From contig NZ_BAIV01000009.1 in NCBI RefSeq assembly GCF_000517545.1, positions 109,128 to 173,127 of the forward strand: 64,000 nt of DNA. Reading direction: 5' to 3'. This stretch comes from Bacteroides reticulotermitis JCM 10512. GTDB taxonomy: Bacteria > Bacteroidota > Bacteroidia > Bacteroidales > Bacteroidaceae. The translations under genes and the position numbers were made by a program. The notes under the pieces were generated by a model. It saw nothing but the letters and a program-made list of their open reading frames with translations. It was not told the DNA's origin and ran no database searches. Positions 31,826-40,671 of this stretch are shown in pieces (position 1 is the first letter of the stretch; each line of letters begins with the position of its first letter).

Positions 31826-33420
31826 ATGAAAGCCCAATCTTATTTCTTTCTGTTTTTGCTATTTATTCACCCACTCACCTTGTCGGCAGACAAGGAAGAC
31901 AATAAAAGTCTTCTTAAAGAATTAGATCGTGTCATAAAGCATAAAATAGAATACCAGAGCCAAAAGGAAAAAAGTATAAACAGTTTAAAAGCGCAATTGC
32001 TCCAAGCGAATAAAAACGAAGAGAAGTACGATTTATGCGGTTCTCTTTTCATTGCCTATTTGCATTATCAAGCCGATTCGGCACTGCATTACATTAATAA
32101 GAAAGCCGAAATAGCTCCCATGCTGAACCGTCCGAATTTAGAATGCGAAATATTCATCAACCGGGCAGAAGTGATGGGCGTAATGGGTATGTATGTTGAT
32201 GCCCTCAACCAGTTGAAGCAAGTTGATCCCCAGAAGCTGGATAAAGCTCTTTTAGAATACTACTACCGAACCTATCGTGCCTGTTACGGTTGGATTGCCG
32301 ACTATACCACGTATAAAGCCGAGAAGCTGAAATATGTGCAGCTAACCGATTTATACCGCGATTCCATCATGCTTACTATGGACCCGGGCATAGACAGAGA
32401 TATAGCTTGGGCTGAGAAATGCATTGTAAACAGACAAGAAGACAGCGCTATTATGCTACTTGAGGATGCCTTGAAAGTATCTACCGACGAACGTCAGAAA
32501 GGATATATCTATTATACGCTTGCCGAAGCTTATCAAGTTAAAAACAACCAAGAGAAAGAAATATGCTATCTTACACTCACTGCTATAACAGACTTGAAGT
32601 CGTCCGTCAAGGAGTATGCCTCCCTGCAAAAGCTGGCTCAGCTGATGTATCAGCTCGGCGACATCGACCGTGCCTATAAGTATTTGAGTTGCTCGATGGA
32701 AGATGCCGTTTCGTGCAACGCCCGTTTACGGTTTATTGAAGTCACTCAATTCTTTCCAATTATCGACAAAGCCTATAAGGTGAAAGAGCAAAAAGAGCGC
32801 ATCATCTCTCGGCACTGCTCATCAGCGTCAGCATACTGTCTTTATTCCTTTTGGCGGCCATATTCTACCTATACCGTTGGATGAAAAAGCTTTCGGTTAT
32901 GCGTCGTAATTTAAGCATAGCCAACCGCCAACTCCAAGACACCAACAAAGAATTGGCGGAGACAGGCAAGATCAAGGAGGTGTATATCGCCCGTTATCTC
33001 GAACGATGCGTGACTTATCTGGATAAGTTGGAATTATATCGCCGCACGCTGGCAAAGATGGCGATGGCGTCGCGCATTGATGATTTGTTTAAAACCATTA
33101 AGTCGGAACAGTTCATTCAAGATGAACGGAAGAACTTCTATACGGAGTTCGATAAGTCGTTCCTCGAACTCTTTCCGTATTTCATAACCTCTTTCAACCA
33201 ACTACTTTTGGAAGAGGAACGAATCGAACCAAAACCCGGCGAGTTGCTGACTCCCGAGCTTCGGATCTATGCATTAATTCGTTTAGGAGTGACCGATAGT
33301 AATCAGATTGCCCATTTTCTGGGCTATTCACTGGCTACGATTTACAATTACCGGAGTAAGATACGTAACAAAGCTATCGGCGATAAAGAGAAGTTTGAGC
33401 AATGTGTGATGAATATATAA
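31826..33420 (+). CDS. susR: Starch-sensing transcriptional regulator SusR (frameshifted)
   Basis: About 531 residues restored. A signal peptide (to TLSAD) leads to a long helical periplasmic sensor with TPR-like repeats (about 30-325), then one membrane helix ([18 protein letters not shown], about 330-350), a cytoplasmic coiled coil and a C-terminal DUF6377 region with a LuxR-like helix-turn-helix ([14 protein letters not shown], then [15 protein letters not shown]). The family senses maltose or larger malto-oligosaccharides in the periplasm and activates the sus operon, here divergent. The frame is lost at about 32813, inside the start of the membrane helix, where CTCTCGGCAC lacks one G. 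The stop codon lies inside a perfect inverted repeat shared with the convergent fructokinase gene. Confidence 0.9.
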
Positions 33421-33431
33421 TTCATCACACA
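33403..33431. terminator. Bidirectional hairpin between convergent susR and fructokinase genes
   Basis: A perfect 12-bp inverted repeat (TGTGTGATGAAT at 33403-33414; complement at 33420-33431) with a 5-nt loop. It contains the susR stop codon and fills the 18-bp gap between the two stops. It has no T-tract, so it may be a weak two-way terminator or only an mRNA end protector. Confidence 0.6.
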
Positions 33432-33438
33432 AGCCATA

Positions 33439-34323
33439 TTACAAGCGTTCTTTCAGTACAGCAGGAAGTTCGGGCATGGCCCCACTCTGCGTACACACAT
33501 AGGCGGAAGCTTCTACCGCCAGTTTATGCGCCTCGGCAACAGGGTTACCTTTTAAGATAGACGCACAAAACGCAGCAGTAAAGGAGTCCCCTGCTCCTAC
33601 CGTATCGGCAACGGGTACCTTGGGCGTTTCCTGAAAAGATACGACGCCCGGAGTAAACACATAGCTACCATTGATACCACAAGTCAGAATCAACATTTTC
33701 AGGTTGTACTTGGCCAACAGAATCCAACACTTATCCTGTAAGTCGATACCCGGATAACCAAACATGCGACTGATGGTGACCAATTCCTCGTCATTTATCT
33801 TCAGTACATTGCAACGGCGGAAAGATTCGCGCAGCACCTCCTTGGTATAGAAGTCCTGACGGAGGTTGATATCGAATATCTTGAGCTGTCCTTCCACATC
33901 AGGCATTGTATCGAGAAAACGATTGATCGTAGCACGGCTTGTCTCGCTACGTTGTGCCAATGAACCGAAGCAAACCGCCCGCGTGCTCAAGGCCAAACGC
34001 TTCAATTCGTCCGTAAAAGGAATGTTATCCCATGCTACGTCTTCTTTGATTTCATAGCACGGCACGCCCTCACCGTCTAAAGTCACCTGCACCGTACCGG
34101 TAGGATAATCGACACGTTCAATCTGGTGCTTCACCTTTTTCTCACCAAAGACTTTCAAGATTTCGTCGCCCAAGGCGTCATGTCCTACGGCACTCACCAC
34201 CCGGCTGTCGTAGCCAAACTGTGAGATGTGATAAGCGAAGTTAGCAGGCGCACCGCCTATTTTCTTTCCTTCGGGCAACACATCCCATAGTGCCTCACCC
34301 ATTCCTACGATTATATTGTTCAT
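33439..34323 (-). CDS. Fructokinase (PfkB family) of the fructan locus
   Basis: 294 residues, cytoplasmic, PfkB/ribokinase family. The sugar-binding glycine pair (KKIGGAPANFAYH, about 20-32) and the ATP/anion-hole motif VGAGDSFTAAF (about 243-253, catalytic Asp) are both present. It converts imported fructose to fructose phosphate; the family and context point to fructose-6-phosphate as product. It is the last gene of the fructan operon, about 34 nt after the permease gene, and corresponds to the fructokinase of the B. thetaiotaomicron fructan locus (from memory). It converges with susR. Confidence 0.9.
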   Translation of the reverse strand: MNNIIVGMGEALWDVLPEGKKIGGAPANFAYHISQFGYDSRVVSAVGHDALGDEILKVFGEKKVKHQIERVDYPTGTVQVTLDGEGVPCYEIKEDVAWDNIPFTDELKRLALSTRAVCFGSLAQRSETSRATINRFLDTMPDVEGQLKIFDINLRQDFYTKEVLRESFRRCNVLKINDEELVTISRMFGYPGIDLQDKCWILLAKYNLKMLILTCGINGSYVFTPGVVSFQETPKVPVADTVGAGDSFTAAFCASILKGNPVAEAHKLAVEASAYVCTQSGAMPELPAVLKERL

Positions 34324-34356
34324 GATCTGCGGATTTAAAAGTTTATCAAATATATA

Positions 34357-35524
34357 CTATTTTCTGATGCGGAAGGTGTAAAGCAATAAATAAAGTACAC
34401 CAACAGTCATTACAGCCACGGCACCATTCTGCCCCATAGTCGCATCGGAAGCCACTCCCATAGCCAGCGGAAAAATCGTTCCACCAAAGAGTCCCATAAT
34501 CATCAGCCCGACACCTCGTTCTTCTTGCCCGGCATAGAAAGCAACGCTTGTGAGAAAATGACCGAGAACACATTGGAGTTACCGAAGCCGATCAAGGCAA
34601 TACAAGCGTACAGCATCGGTTTATCGTGGAAAACGAATAACCCCGCCATAGCGACAAGCATCATGGCCACACTAATCCCGAAGAATGATTTGGCGGACAT
34701 TTTACGTAGGATAAACGATCCCAGGAAACAACCGGCCGTACGGAATATAAAGTAGAGACTGGTGCAAAAGCCGCTTCGTCGAGTCCCATGTTCAAACGCT
34801 CCATCAAGATTTTAGGCGCTGTTGTGTTGGTTCCGACATCAATTCCCACGTGACACATGATGCCGATAAAGGAAAGAAGAATAAACGGTTTACCAAGCAA
34901 AGCCAGACATTGTCCGAGCGTAGAAGGTTTACCCTCTTCCTTTTCTTCTTCAATCTGTGCACCGTTAAGCAAAAGAATAGCTACAACAGCTATGATGAGA
35001 TAGATAGGGAATAATACACGCCATCCCAGTCCGAAAGAGGGTATGGTTTGGGTAGCTCCCCACATCGCAATGTATGGTGCAAGAAAAGAAGCGATGGCTT
35101 TCACAAACTGGCCGAAAGTCAGACTACTTGCCAAACGGTCGCCACGGACAATATTCGAGAGCAACGGATTCAGTGAAGTCTGCATCAGCGCGTTTCCGAT
35201 ACCCAGCAGCGAAAAAGAGATCAACATCAACATATAGCTATCACCAAACACAGGCAAAAGCAAGGAGGCAAATGTCACGACCAAACTTAGCAGCACAGTT
35301 TTCCGCTGGCCGATGCGACTCATCAACATACCCGTAGGTACGGAGAAGATCAAGAACCAAAAGAATACCAGCGACGGAAAGATGTTCGCCTGCGAATCGG
35401 TCAGATTCAAGTCTGCTTTTACATAGTTAGAAGCAATGCCTACCAAGTCGACAAACCCCATCGCAAAGAAGCAAAACATCACCGGGATGAGTTTGGACAA
35501 AGAAGCGTTTTTTGTATTTTCCAT
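34357..35524 (-). CDS. Inner-membrane sugar permease, FHS/MFS family, probably fructose (two frameshifts)
   Basis: About 388 residues restored, with 12 predicted membrane helices. The N-terminal half is intact (MFCFFAMGFVDLVGIASNY, then the MFS loop SRIGQRKTV). The frame breaks at about 34765 and again at about 34502; the third part reads VSGLMIMGLFGGTIFPLAMG and ends FRIRK at 34357. The family is the fucose/glucose/galactose:H+ symporter group. Between GH32 genes and a fructokinase gene the substrate is almost certainly fructose. The gap to the upstream exo-GH32 gene is about 290 nt and contains a 22-bp tandem array. Confidence 0.82.
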
Positions 35525-35610
35525 TATTTCAGTTATTATTGTTTTGTTACTAATACCTAGTTAGCGTTTCTTTCGGTTCTTAATCTTCTATACCTTCCTT
35601 GTTGCCCTTA

Positions 35611-35718
35611 TTCTCCCCCCGGTAAGAGTTTTGTTTCCTACCGATGAGAATTTAGTTTGCCCTGGGGAGAATTTAGTTTCCTCCTAGTGAGAATTTGTTT
35701 TCCCCAGGGGAAACAAGA
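35611..35718 (+). repeat. Tandem array of 21-22 bp units between exo-GH32 and permease genes
   Basis: Five units begin at 35611, 35633, 35655, 35676 and 35697. Four start GTTT and three end GAGAATTT(A). The last unit is a near-perfect hairpin (GTTTTCCCCAGGGGAAAC). Period and GTTT start are shared with the 16989 array, but the other bases differ. It lies inside the fructan operon. The remaining bases of the 35525-35810 gap show no promoter box. Confidence 0.75.
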
Positions 35719-35810
35719 CAATTGCTTACTGCCAAAGGGAAATGCCCTAACCTATAAAAGAAACATTCCGGCAAGCCAGCGAGAAAAAAGTCCGAAAGTA
35801 AGGCAGTACC

Positions 35811-37649
35811 CTACCTTTGTAAGGTATAAACCACGAAAGAGTCGACTTTAAAAGCACCACCTTGGCTGTAAAACTCCATTCGGTTGTAAGGTTCCGAAGG
35901 GAAAACCTGATTGGTCATGGCAAAGCGTCCACCGTTTCCAAAAGCTTCTATGCTCGACTTATCGACCAGCAGGCGGAGTTTCAGTTCTCCCTTGCCGGAT
36001 TCAAGAGCCGTCCAAGTAACCATGGGGAAGTTCTCATTGAAGCCAACTTGCCCACTCTTACGACGATCCATAGAGAAGCGTTGTTGCTTCATATCATAGT
36101 GCATATCGACTTCTTCGCCCTGATTGTTGCACAGACGGAAGCCGATAAGATCGGCATGCTGGTTCTTGATTGTAAGCTCAATTTCGTAAGCTCCTTCATT
36201 GCCGGCAAAGAGTTCGGCAACCTTATGCGTACCGTTTACCTTAAATGAACGTTTCTTTGAAATGGTACGCAGCTTCAATAGTTCGGGAACGGGAGCCGAT
36301 TGGAGAAGTATTTCACCTCCGGAGATAAACAGACTCAGGTCGCGCGGAACAGAGTTCGGGCTGCGATACTGTGACGTCGGAACATCGTTGGCATACTGCC
36401 AGTTACTCATCCACGCCAACGCAATGCGCCGATTATCGGGAGCATCACTCCAGGTTACGGTTGCATAATGATCTTTCCCCCAATCCATCCATTTGGTTTT
36501 GTCGGGCGATTCGTTTACGAATTTTTTCCCATCGAACGTACCTATAAAATATTGCGTAGCCGAGTCACCGAAAGGACCATCGCCCAGACTGCAAAGCAGT
36601 ACCCATTTCTTTTCATTCGTTCCTTCCACCGGAAGCTCGAACAAATCGGGACACTCCCACACATTACCATGCGCACCTTGCCCTTTACCGAAGCTGCTTT
36701 CAAACGCCCAGTCCTTCAGGTTGGGAGAAGAGAAGATTTGCATTTCCTGCCCCACGGCAAGAATCATGACCCAACGCTGCGTCGCTTCGTACCAGAAGAC
36801 TTTGGGATCGCGGAAATCACGTGCTTCCGAAACCAGCACAGGGTTGTTATTGTATTTGGTAAACGTCCGTCCGTTGTCCGTGCTGTATGCAATGCTTTGC
36901 ACTTGTCGGTCACCATTTTGCGTATAGATTGCCACAATCGCACCCGCACCAAAGCCAGCTGTGTTCCGGTGATCGATTACCGCCGAACCGCTGAATATCG
37001 TTCCGAACGCATCCGGCGCAATGGCCACCGGACGATGTTCCCAATTCACCAAATCTTTGCTGATGGCATGTCCCCAGTTCATATTGCCCCATTTAGAACC
37101 GTAAGGGTTGTACTGATAAAATAAATGATACTCGCCATCTTTATAAACCATGCCATTCGGATCGTTCATCCAGCCGTACAACGGTGCGAAGTGATACAAA
37201 GGGCGAAACTTCTCGCGGTTGCTCGTATCGAACGTATCAGCAAGTTTCATTTCTTTGCAACCGGCTGTATTGTCCGGTGAAAGGCTGACACGTACCGGAT
37301 CGTTGGAATGCAACCGGAACGCGAACGAAATCTGTTTACCGGCATAGGCCGATAAGTCAACGGGAACGTAATAGTCCACTTTATTCACTGCCAGACGAAC
37401 GTCGAACGCGTCCACCTCTTTATTATTCACAATCATGCTGAATCTCACATCGGGAGATGCGTCTTCTACCGGCAAAAGCAAGTATTTCTGATTCGTATTC
37501 ACGCGTACCAAACAGTGTCCTTCGCCCAGATTCCGGATCGTTAACGCCGGATCGCCCGCATAAACAGGTAGAGAAAGGCTCAAGCCCGTCAGGCAAAGAA
37601 GAAATACAAACACTTTCAATCCGTTGAAATAAGAAGTAATATAATTCAT
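35811..37649 (-). CDS. Exo-type fructan hydrolase, DUF4980 + GH32, periplasmic
   Basis: 612 residues. A signal peptide (ends LPVYAG) without a lipobox suggests the periplasm. The N-terminal DUF4980 domain (about 35-130, with NQKYLLLPVED) precedes a five-bladed GH32 propeller and a C-terminal beta-sandwich (about 470-612). Catalytic residues are visible: nucleophile Asp in WMNDPNG (about 161), RDP in FRDPKVF (about 272) and acid in WECPDLF (about 330). Such enzymes release fructose from the ends of levan or inulin. It sits directly after the lipoprotein GH32 gene (22 nt), matching the enzyme pair of the B. thetaiotaomicron levan locus. Linkage preference cannot be fixed by eye. Confidence 0.9.
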   Translation of the reverse strand: MNYITSYFNGLKVFVFLLCLTGLSLSLPVYAGDPALTIRNLGEGHCLVRVNTNQKYLLLPVEDASPDVRFSMIVNNKEVDAFDVRLAVNKVDYYVPVDLSAYAGKQISFAFRLHSNDPVRVSLSPDNTAGCKEMKLADTFDTSNREKFRPLYHFAPLYGWMNDPNGMVYKDGEYHLFYQYNPYGSKWGNMNWGHAISKDLVNWEHRPVAIAPDAFGTIFSGSAVIDHRNTAGFGAGAIVAIYTQNGDRQVQSIAYSTDNGRTFTKYNNNPVLVSEARDFRDPKVFWYEATQRWVMILAVGQEMQIFSSPNLKDWAFESSFGKGQGAHGNVWECPDLFELPVEGTNEKKWVLLCSLGDGPFGDSATQYFIGTFDGKKFVNESPDKTKWMDWGKDHYATVTWSDAPDNRRIALAWMSNWQYANDVPTSQYRSPNSVPRDLSLFISGGEILLQSAPVPELLKLRTISKKRSFKVNGTHKVAELFAGNEGAYEIELTIKNQHADLIGFRLCNNQGEEVDMHYDMKQQRFSMDRRKSGQVGFNENFPMVTWTALESGKGELKLRLLVDKSSIEAFGNGGRFAMTNQVFPSEPYNRMEFYSQGGAFKVDSFVVYTLQR

Positions 37650-37670
37650 GTCTTTATGGTATTAAGCTAG

Positions 37671-39248
37671 TTATTTGACTGTATATTTTAGGTCGGAAAC
37701 AGTTATCGATCCGTCTGAACAGAAGATTCCCCAAGGATTGCGCTGCATACCGTAAATCCGGTTGGTAAACGCATACTGCCCGTTGATATACACCACACAA
37801 ACCGAATGATCGGAAACAACCGTAACCTGATAAACCCCGTCGGCAGCGTGAATAAACTGTTTGGAGTTGATGTTAGCTCGCTCCTCACCTCCTTCATCAA
37901 GGGTGGTCACTTTATCGAACTTCAGATTATCCCACCGATCCTCGATATACAAACCGTATTTGTAGTTCCGATCGGAACAGTCGACCAACGACACGCCAAA
38001 CACGGAGGTCCCCGGCGTAGTCGTAATCTTCATCTCTACTTTATTTACGTATTGCAAGCGGGCAAAGCGTACGGATTGTCCTGCATTCAGCTGATAGCCG
38101 GTCGATGCATTGCCAGTCACGCCTTCTGATTTACTCATTTCCGTGAGCGTAACCGCCTGTTTGCAAGTGGTGTATACCGCATCAGGATAGGTAAGGCCAA
38201 GCGTACCGTCGGCATGCTGCACCAATTTATGAGCAACCAGCGCCCCTGCCCAATCGGTTGTCTTCTCATTTGTGTTTCCCGCACGGGTGGCACACCAACC
38301 CCAGAGGTGGCGGTTCGTGCCGTCTCCGGCTGTCTTCCCGGCGTAGAAAGAGAGTCCTTCCAACTTGCCTTCAAACAGGTGTGGGAATGCGGGATCATCT
38401 CCCATGCTCATCAATCCCTGCAACGTAGGCGCATAGAAATACTGTACATTGCGTGTCACATCTTTATCCGAATAGATCATGTACCAATAATCGCCCATCT
38501 TGAAAACGTCGGGGCATTCGTAGAAACGGTTCCACTTGGTATAGAAGAAAGGATCAACTTCATTCCACTTCCGCAAATCGGACGAGGTGAACTGTGCGAT
38601 GACCGAACGTCCGTCCCGAATAGCCGATAGCAACATCCGGTAAATCTGTGCGTCTTCATCATAGAACACATGCGGGTCGCGGAACTCGTCTACATTGTAG
38701 TTGCCCGGTGCCTGCAAGCGGAAAGAACGATCTTTGGTCCACGACTTGCAGTCGGAAGAGGTAGCGCAGAGGATGACTTCACGCGGACTGGCTGATTTAT
38801 GTCCGGTGTAAAATGTGTGATACGTCTTGGTAGCCTCATCGTAAACCGTACTTCCGGTACCGATAGCCGGATCGTCTTCAGCCGCGCTTCCGCAAGCAAT
38901 AGTCTCGCCCAGCGATTGGTAGGATGCGCCATCTGTGGTAACCAACTGATGGATGGGATGGTAAACCACCGAATTTCCATCGCGCATATCTTGCAGATAC
39001 AGAATCTTAAAGTCCTTGGCCTGCGGATCATAAAACGGCATCGGGTCACCCACATAGCCAATAGCCGGTTTGTAAAACAGGTCGCACTTAGCCGCCTCGG
39101 TCGAACTAAAATATCCGGTAGTTTGATCCAAATCGGATTGAATAGCCGGCGGATTGTCGTTACCACGCAAAATGGTCTCATTATCGCAGGATGCGGCAAG
39201 CAACGAGAAGCCTGCAAAAAGTATAGAAGTAAGTATCATTGGTCTCAT
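37671..39248 (-). CDS. Surface endo-type fructanase lipoprotein (GH32), probable endo-levanase
   Basis: About 525 residues with a lipoprotein signal (LLAASC). The GH32 propeller carries the nucleophile Asp in GDPMPFYD (about 64), RDP in FRDPHVF (about 193) and the acid in YECPDVF (about 244), followed by a C-terminal beta-sandwich (SVFGVSLVDCSDRNYKYGL, about 405 on). The nucleophile motif is GDPMPF rather than WMNDPNG, the form seen in endo-acting surface levanases. It should cut long fructan outside the cell before SusC/D import. In B. thetaiotaomicron this gene decides levan growth (from memory), so its presence suggests levan use here. I start at MRPMIL (39248). Confidence 0.85.
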   Translation of the reverse strand: MRPMILTSILFAGFSLLAASCDNETILRGNDNPPAIQSDLDQTTGYFSSTEAAKCDLFYKPAIGYVGDPMPFYDPQAKDFKILYLQDMRDGNSVVYHPIHQLVTTDGASYQSLGETIACGSAAEDDPAIGTGSTVYDEATKTYHTFYTGHKSASPREVILCATSSDCKSWTKDRSFRLQAPGNYNVDEFRDPHVFYDEDAQIYRMLLSAIRDGRSVIAQFTSSDLRKWNEVDPFFYTKWNRFYECPDVFKMGDYWYMIYSDKDVTRNVQYFYAPTLQGLMSMGDDPAFPHLFEGKLEGLSFYAGKTAGDGTNRHLWGWCATRAGNTNEKTTDWAGALVAHKLVQHADGTLGLTYPDAVYTTCKQAVTLTEMSKSEGVTGNASTGYQLNAGQSVRFARLQYVNKVEMKITTTPGTSVFGVSLVDCSDRNYKYGLYIEDRWDNLKFDKVTTLDEGGEERANINSKQFIHAADGVYQVTVVSDHSVCVVYINGQYAFTNRIYGMQRNPWGIFCSDGSITVSDLKYTVK

Positions 39249-39279
39249 AATTACTGTCATTTTGAATCATTATCGTTTG

Positions 39280-40632
39280 TTATTCATTAAACCCGATCAG
39301 GTAATTGATCGCATTCTTCACCAACTGGTGGCGGTTGTTTTCGGAGGCATTTGTCCCTTTGAGATTCCACTCAAAAGCAGCCGAACCGATGCAAATCACC
39401 TTACCTGCTCCTTTGGAGCGTGCCGGAAATTCAGCCATAGAAACCAGATTCCCATCGTTCACATCATAAGCCAACGCCACCGCACCTGTCTTCGCGCTCC
39501 AGTCGTCCAAGCCGGCATAATCGCCCGTCGTTACATTCCATTGAACGGCATGGTTGGTGGTAGCCAGCCCCGCGCTGATCAAATAGACCTTTTCGTTATC
39601 TTTCTCTAAACCGGAGAACAGGCTATGCGTAGCATCACCAATTTTAAATCCGGCCGGATTAGGCAATTGTTCAATCGCTTCACCTCCTTCGGCATTCGGG
39701 CCTTGCTGATTCTTCGCTATCTGATAGACATCATTGATGTAACGGATGGCGTAACGTGAAAGCAATAAGTTACCTCCATTTTGATAGTAAGCTTTCACCG
39801 CCTCGCGTGAATCCCATGCCTGAGAAGGCCAGTTACCGTCGTCACCATGCCACCAGATAGCTTTACACGCTTCCGGATCGAGCTTCACGGCTCCGCTGAT
39901 CAGATCACGCATGGAGACATAAATAGAACGGGGAATATTGTTCAGCATCCATTGGGCTGCCGCTTTCTCTTCATCTTTCAAATCGTCGACCGTTGCTGCC
40001 GTACCCATAAATGCGGTAACAGGCATATCGCTGGCAACCACTTTCACGAGGTATTCACTCTTTGCTCCGTGGTTTGTCACCGTAAAGGTAACGGGACTCG
40101 TAAAATCGTACACCGAGTTAGTGGCAGGAACAGCCTGCGCATGTTTGCTCAGCACGTAGTTCACTCGCAGACGGGTAAGATCGACCTTACCGGGCACATA
40201 AAGTTCGATGGTTTTCGAAGCTTCGTCAATGACTCCGGTGTATTTGTTATCATCGGCGTCATTAACAACAAAGCTTGTTATCAGGGCCTCGTAGCAACGC
40301 ACCTTCACGGTATAGTTCAGGTAGGTGCTTCCGTTGGTTATCGTATAGACTACCGGTGCTATAAAGTTCACGGTCGATCCGCTCGGAATATTCGAAACGG
40401 CTCCTTCGGAAAGGGTGAACGCCGGAGTTAGTGCAGCCAAATCTGTTCCGACAGGCATAAACACTTCTATTGTCTTACCGACCTGGTCTATCTCGCCTTC
40501 CTGTCCGTCTATCGCAAAGGAGGTGATGAAGTTTTCACCGTTCAATGCCAGGCCACTTTTATTATCGTCATCGCATCCTGCCGCCAACCAGAGTACAGCC
40601 AACAGAAGCACGGTATTTATATTCTTTATCAT
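39280..40632 (-). CDS. Surface fructan-binding-type lipoprotein, Ig-like repeats + DUF4960
   Basis: 450 residues. The lipoprotein signal ends LAAGC, followed by acidic residues typical of surface export in Bacteroides. Two Ig-like repeats (about 33-115 and 115-195; each ITSFAI/V...IEL/VFMPVG/YVPGKVDL) precede a DUF4960 domain (about 205-450, an alpha/beta fold with NGGNLLLSRYAIRYIND) that resembles a catalytically dead glutamine-amidotransferase-like fold. It takes the place of SusE/F in fructan loci and should help hold fructan at the surface; no catalytic triad is evident. It lies 39 nt after the susD-like gene. Confidence 0.8.
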   Translation of the reverse strand: MIKNINTVLLLAVLWLAAGCDDDNKSGLALNGENFITSFAIDGQEGEIDQVGKTIEVFMPVGTDLAALTPAFTLSEGAVSNIPSGSTVNFIAPVVYTITNGSTYLNYTVKVRCYEALITSFVVNDADDNKYTGVIDEASKTIELYVPGKVDLTRLRVNYVLSKHAQAVPATNSVYDFTSPVTFTVTNHGAKSEYLVKVVASDMPVTAFMGTAATVDDLKDEEKAAAQWMLNNIPRSIYVSMRDLISGAVKLDPEACKAIWWHGDDGNWPSQAWDSREAVKAYYQNGGNLLLSRYAIRYINDVYQIAKNQQGPNAEGGEAIEQLPNPAGFKIGDATHSLFSGLEKDNEKVYLISAGLATTNHAVQWNVTTGDYAGLDDWSAKTGAVALAYDVNDGNLVSMAEFPARSKGAGKVICIGSAAFEWNLKGTNASENNRHQLVKNAINYLIGFNE

Positions 40633-40671
40633 GATCGTATGCTTTCTAAATTAGACTTTTTGTTTTTCATT

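Noticed and set aside
36468..37124. 218-codon open frame on the plus strand inside the exo-GH32 gene
   Set aside because: Antisense to catalytic motifs of a clear GH32 enzyme; product composition is not gene-like.
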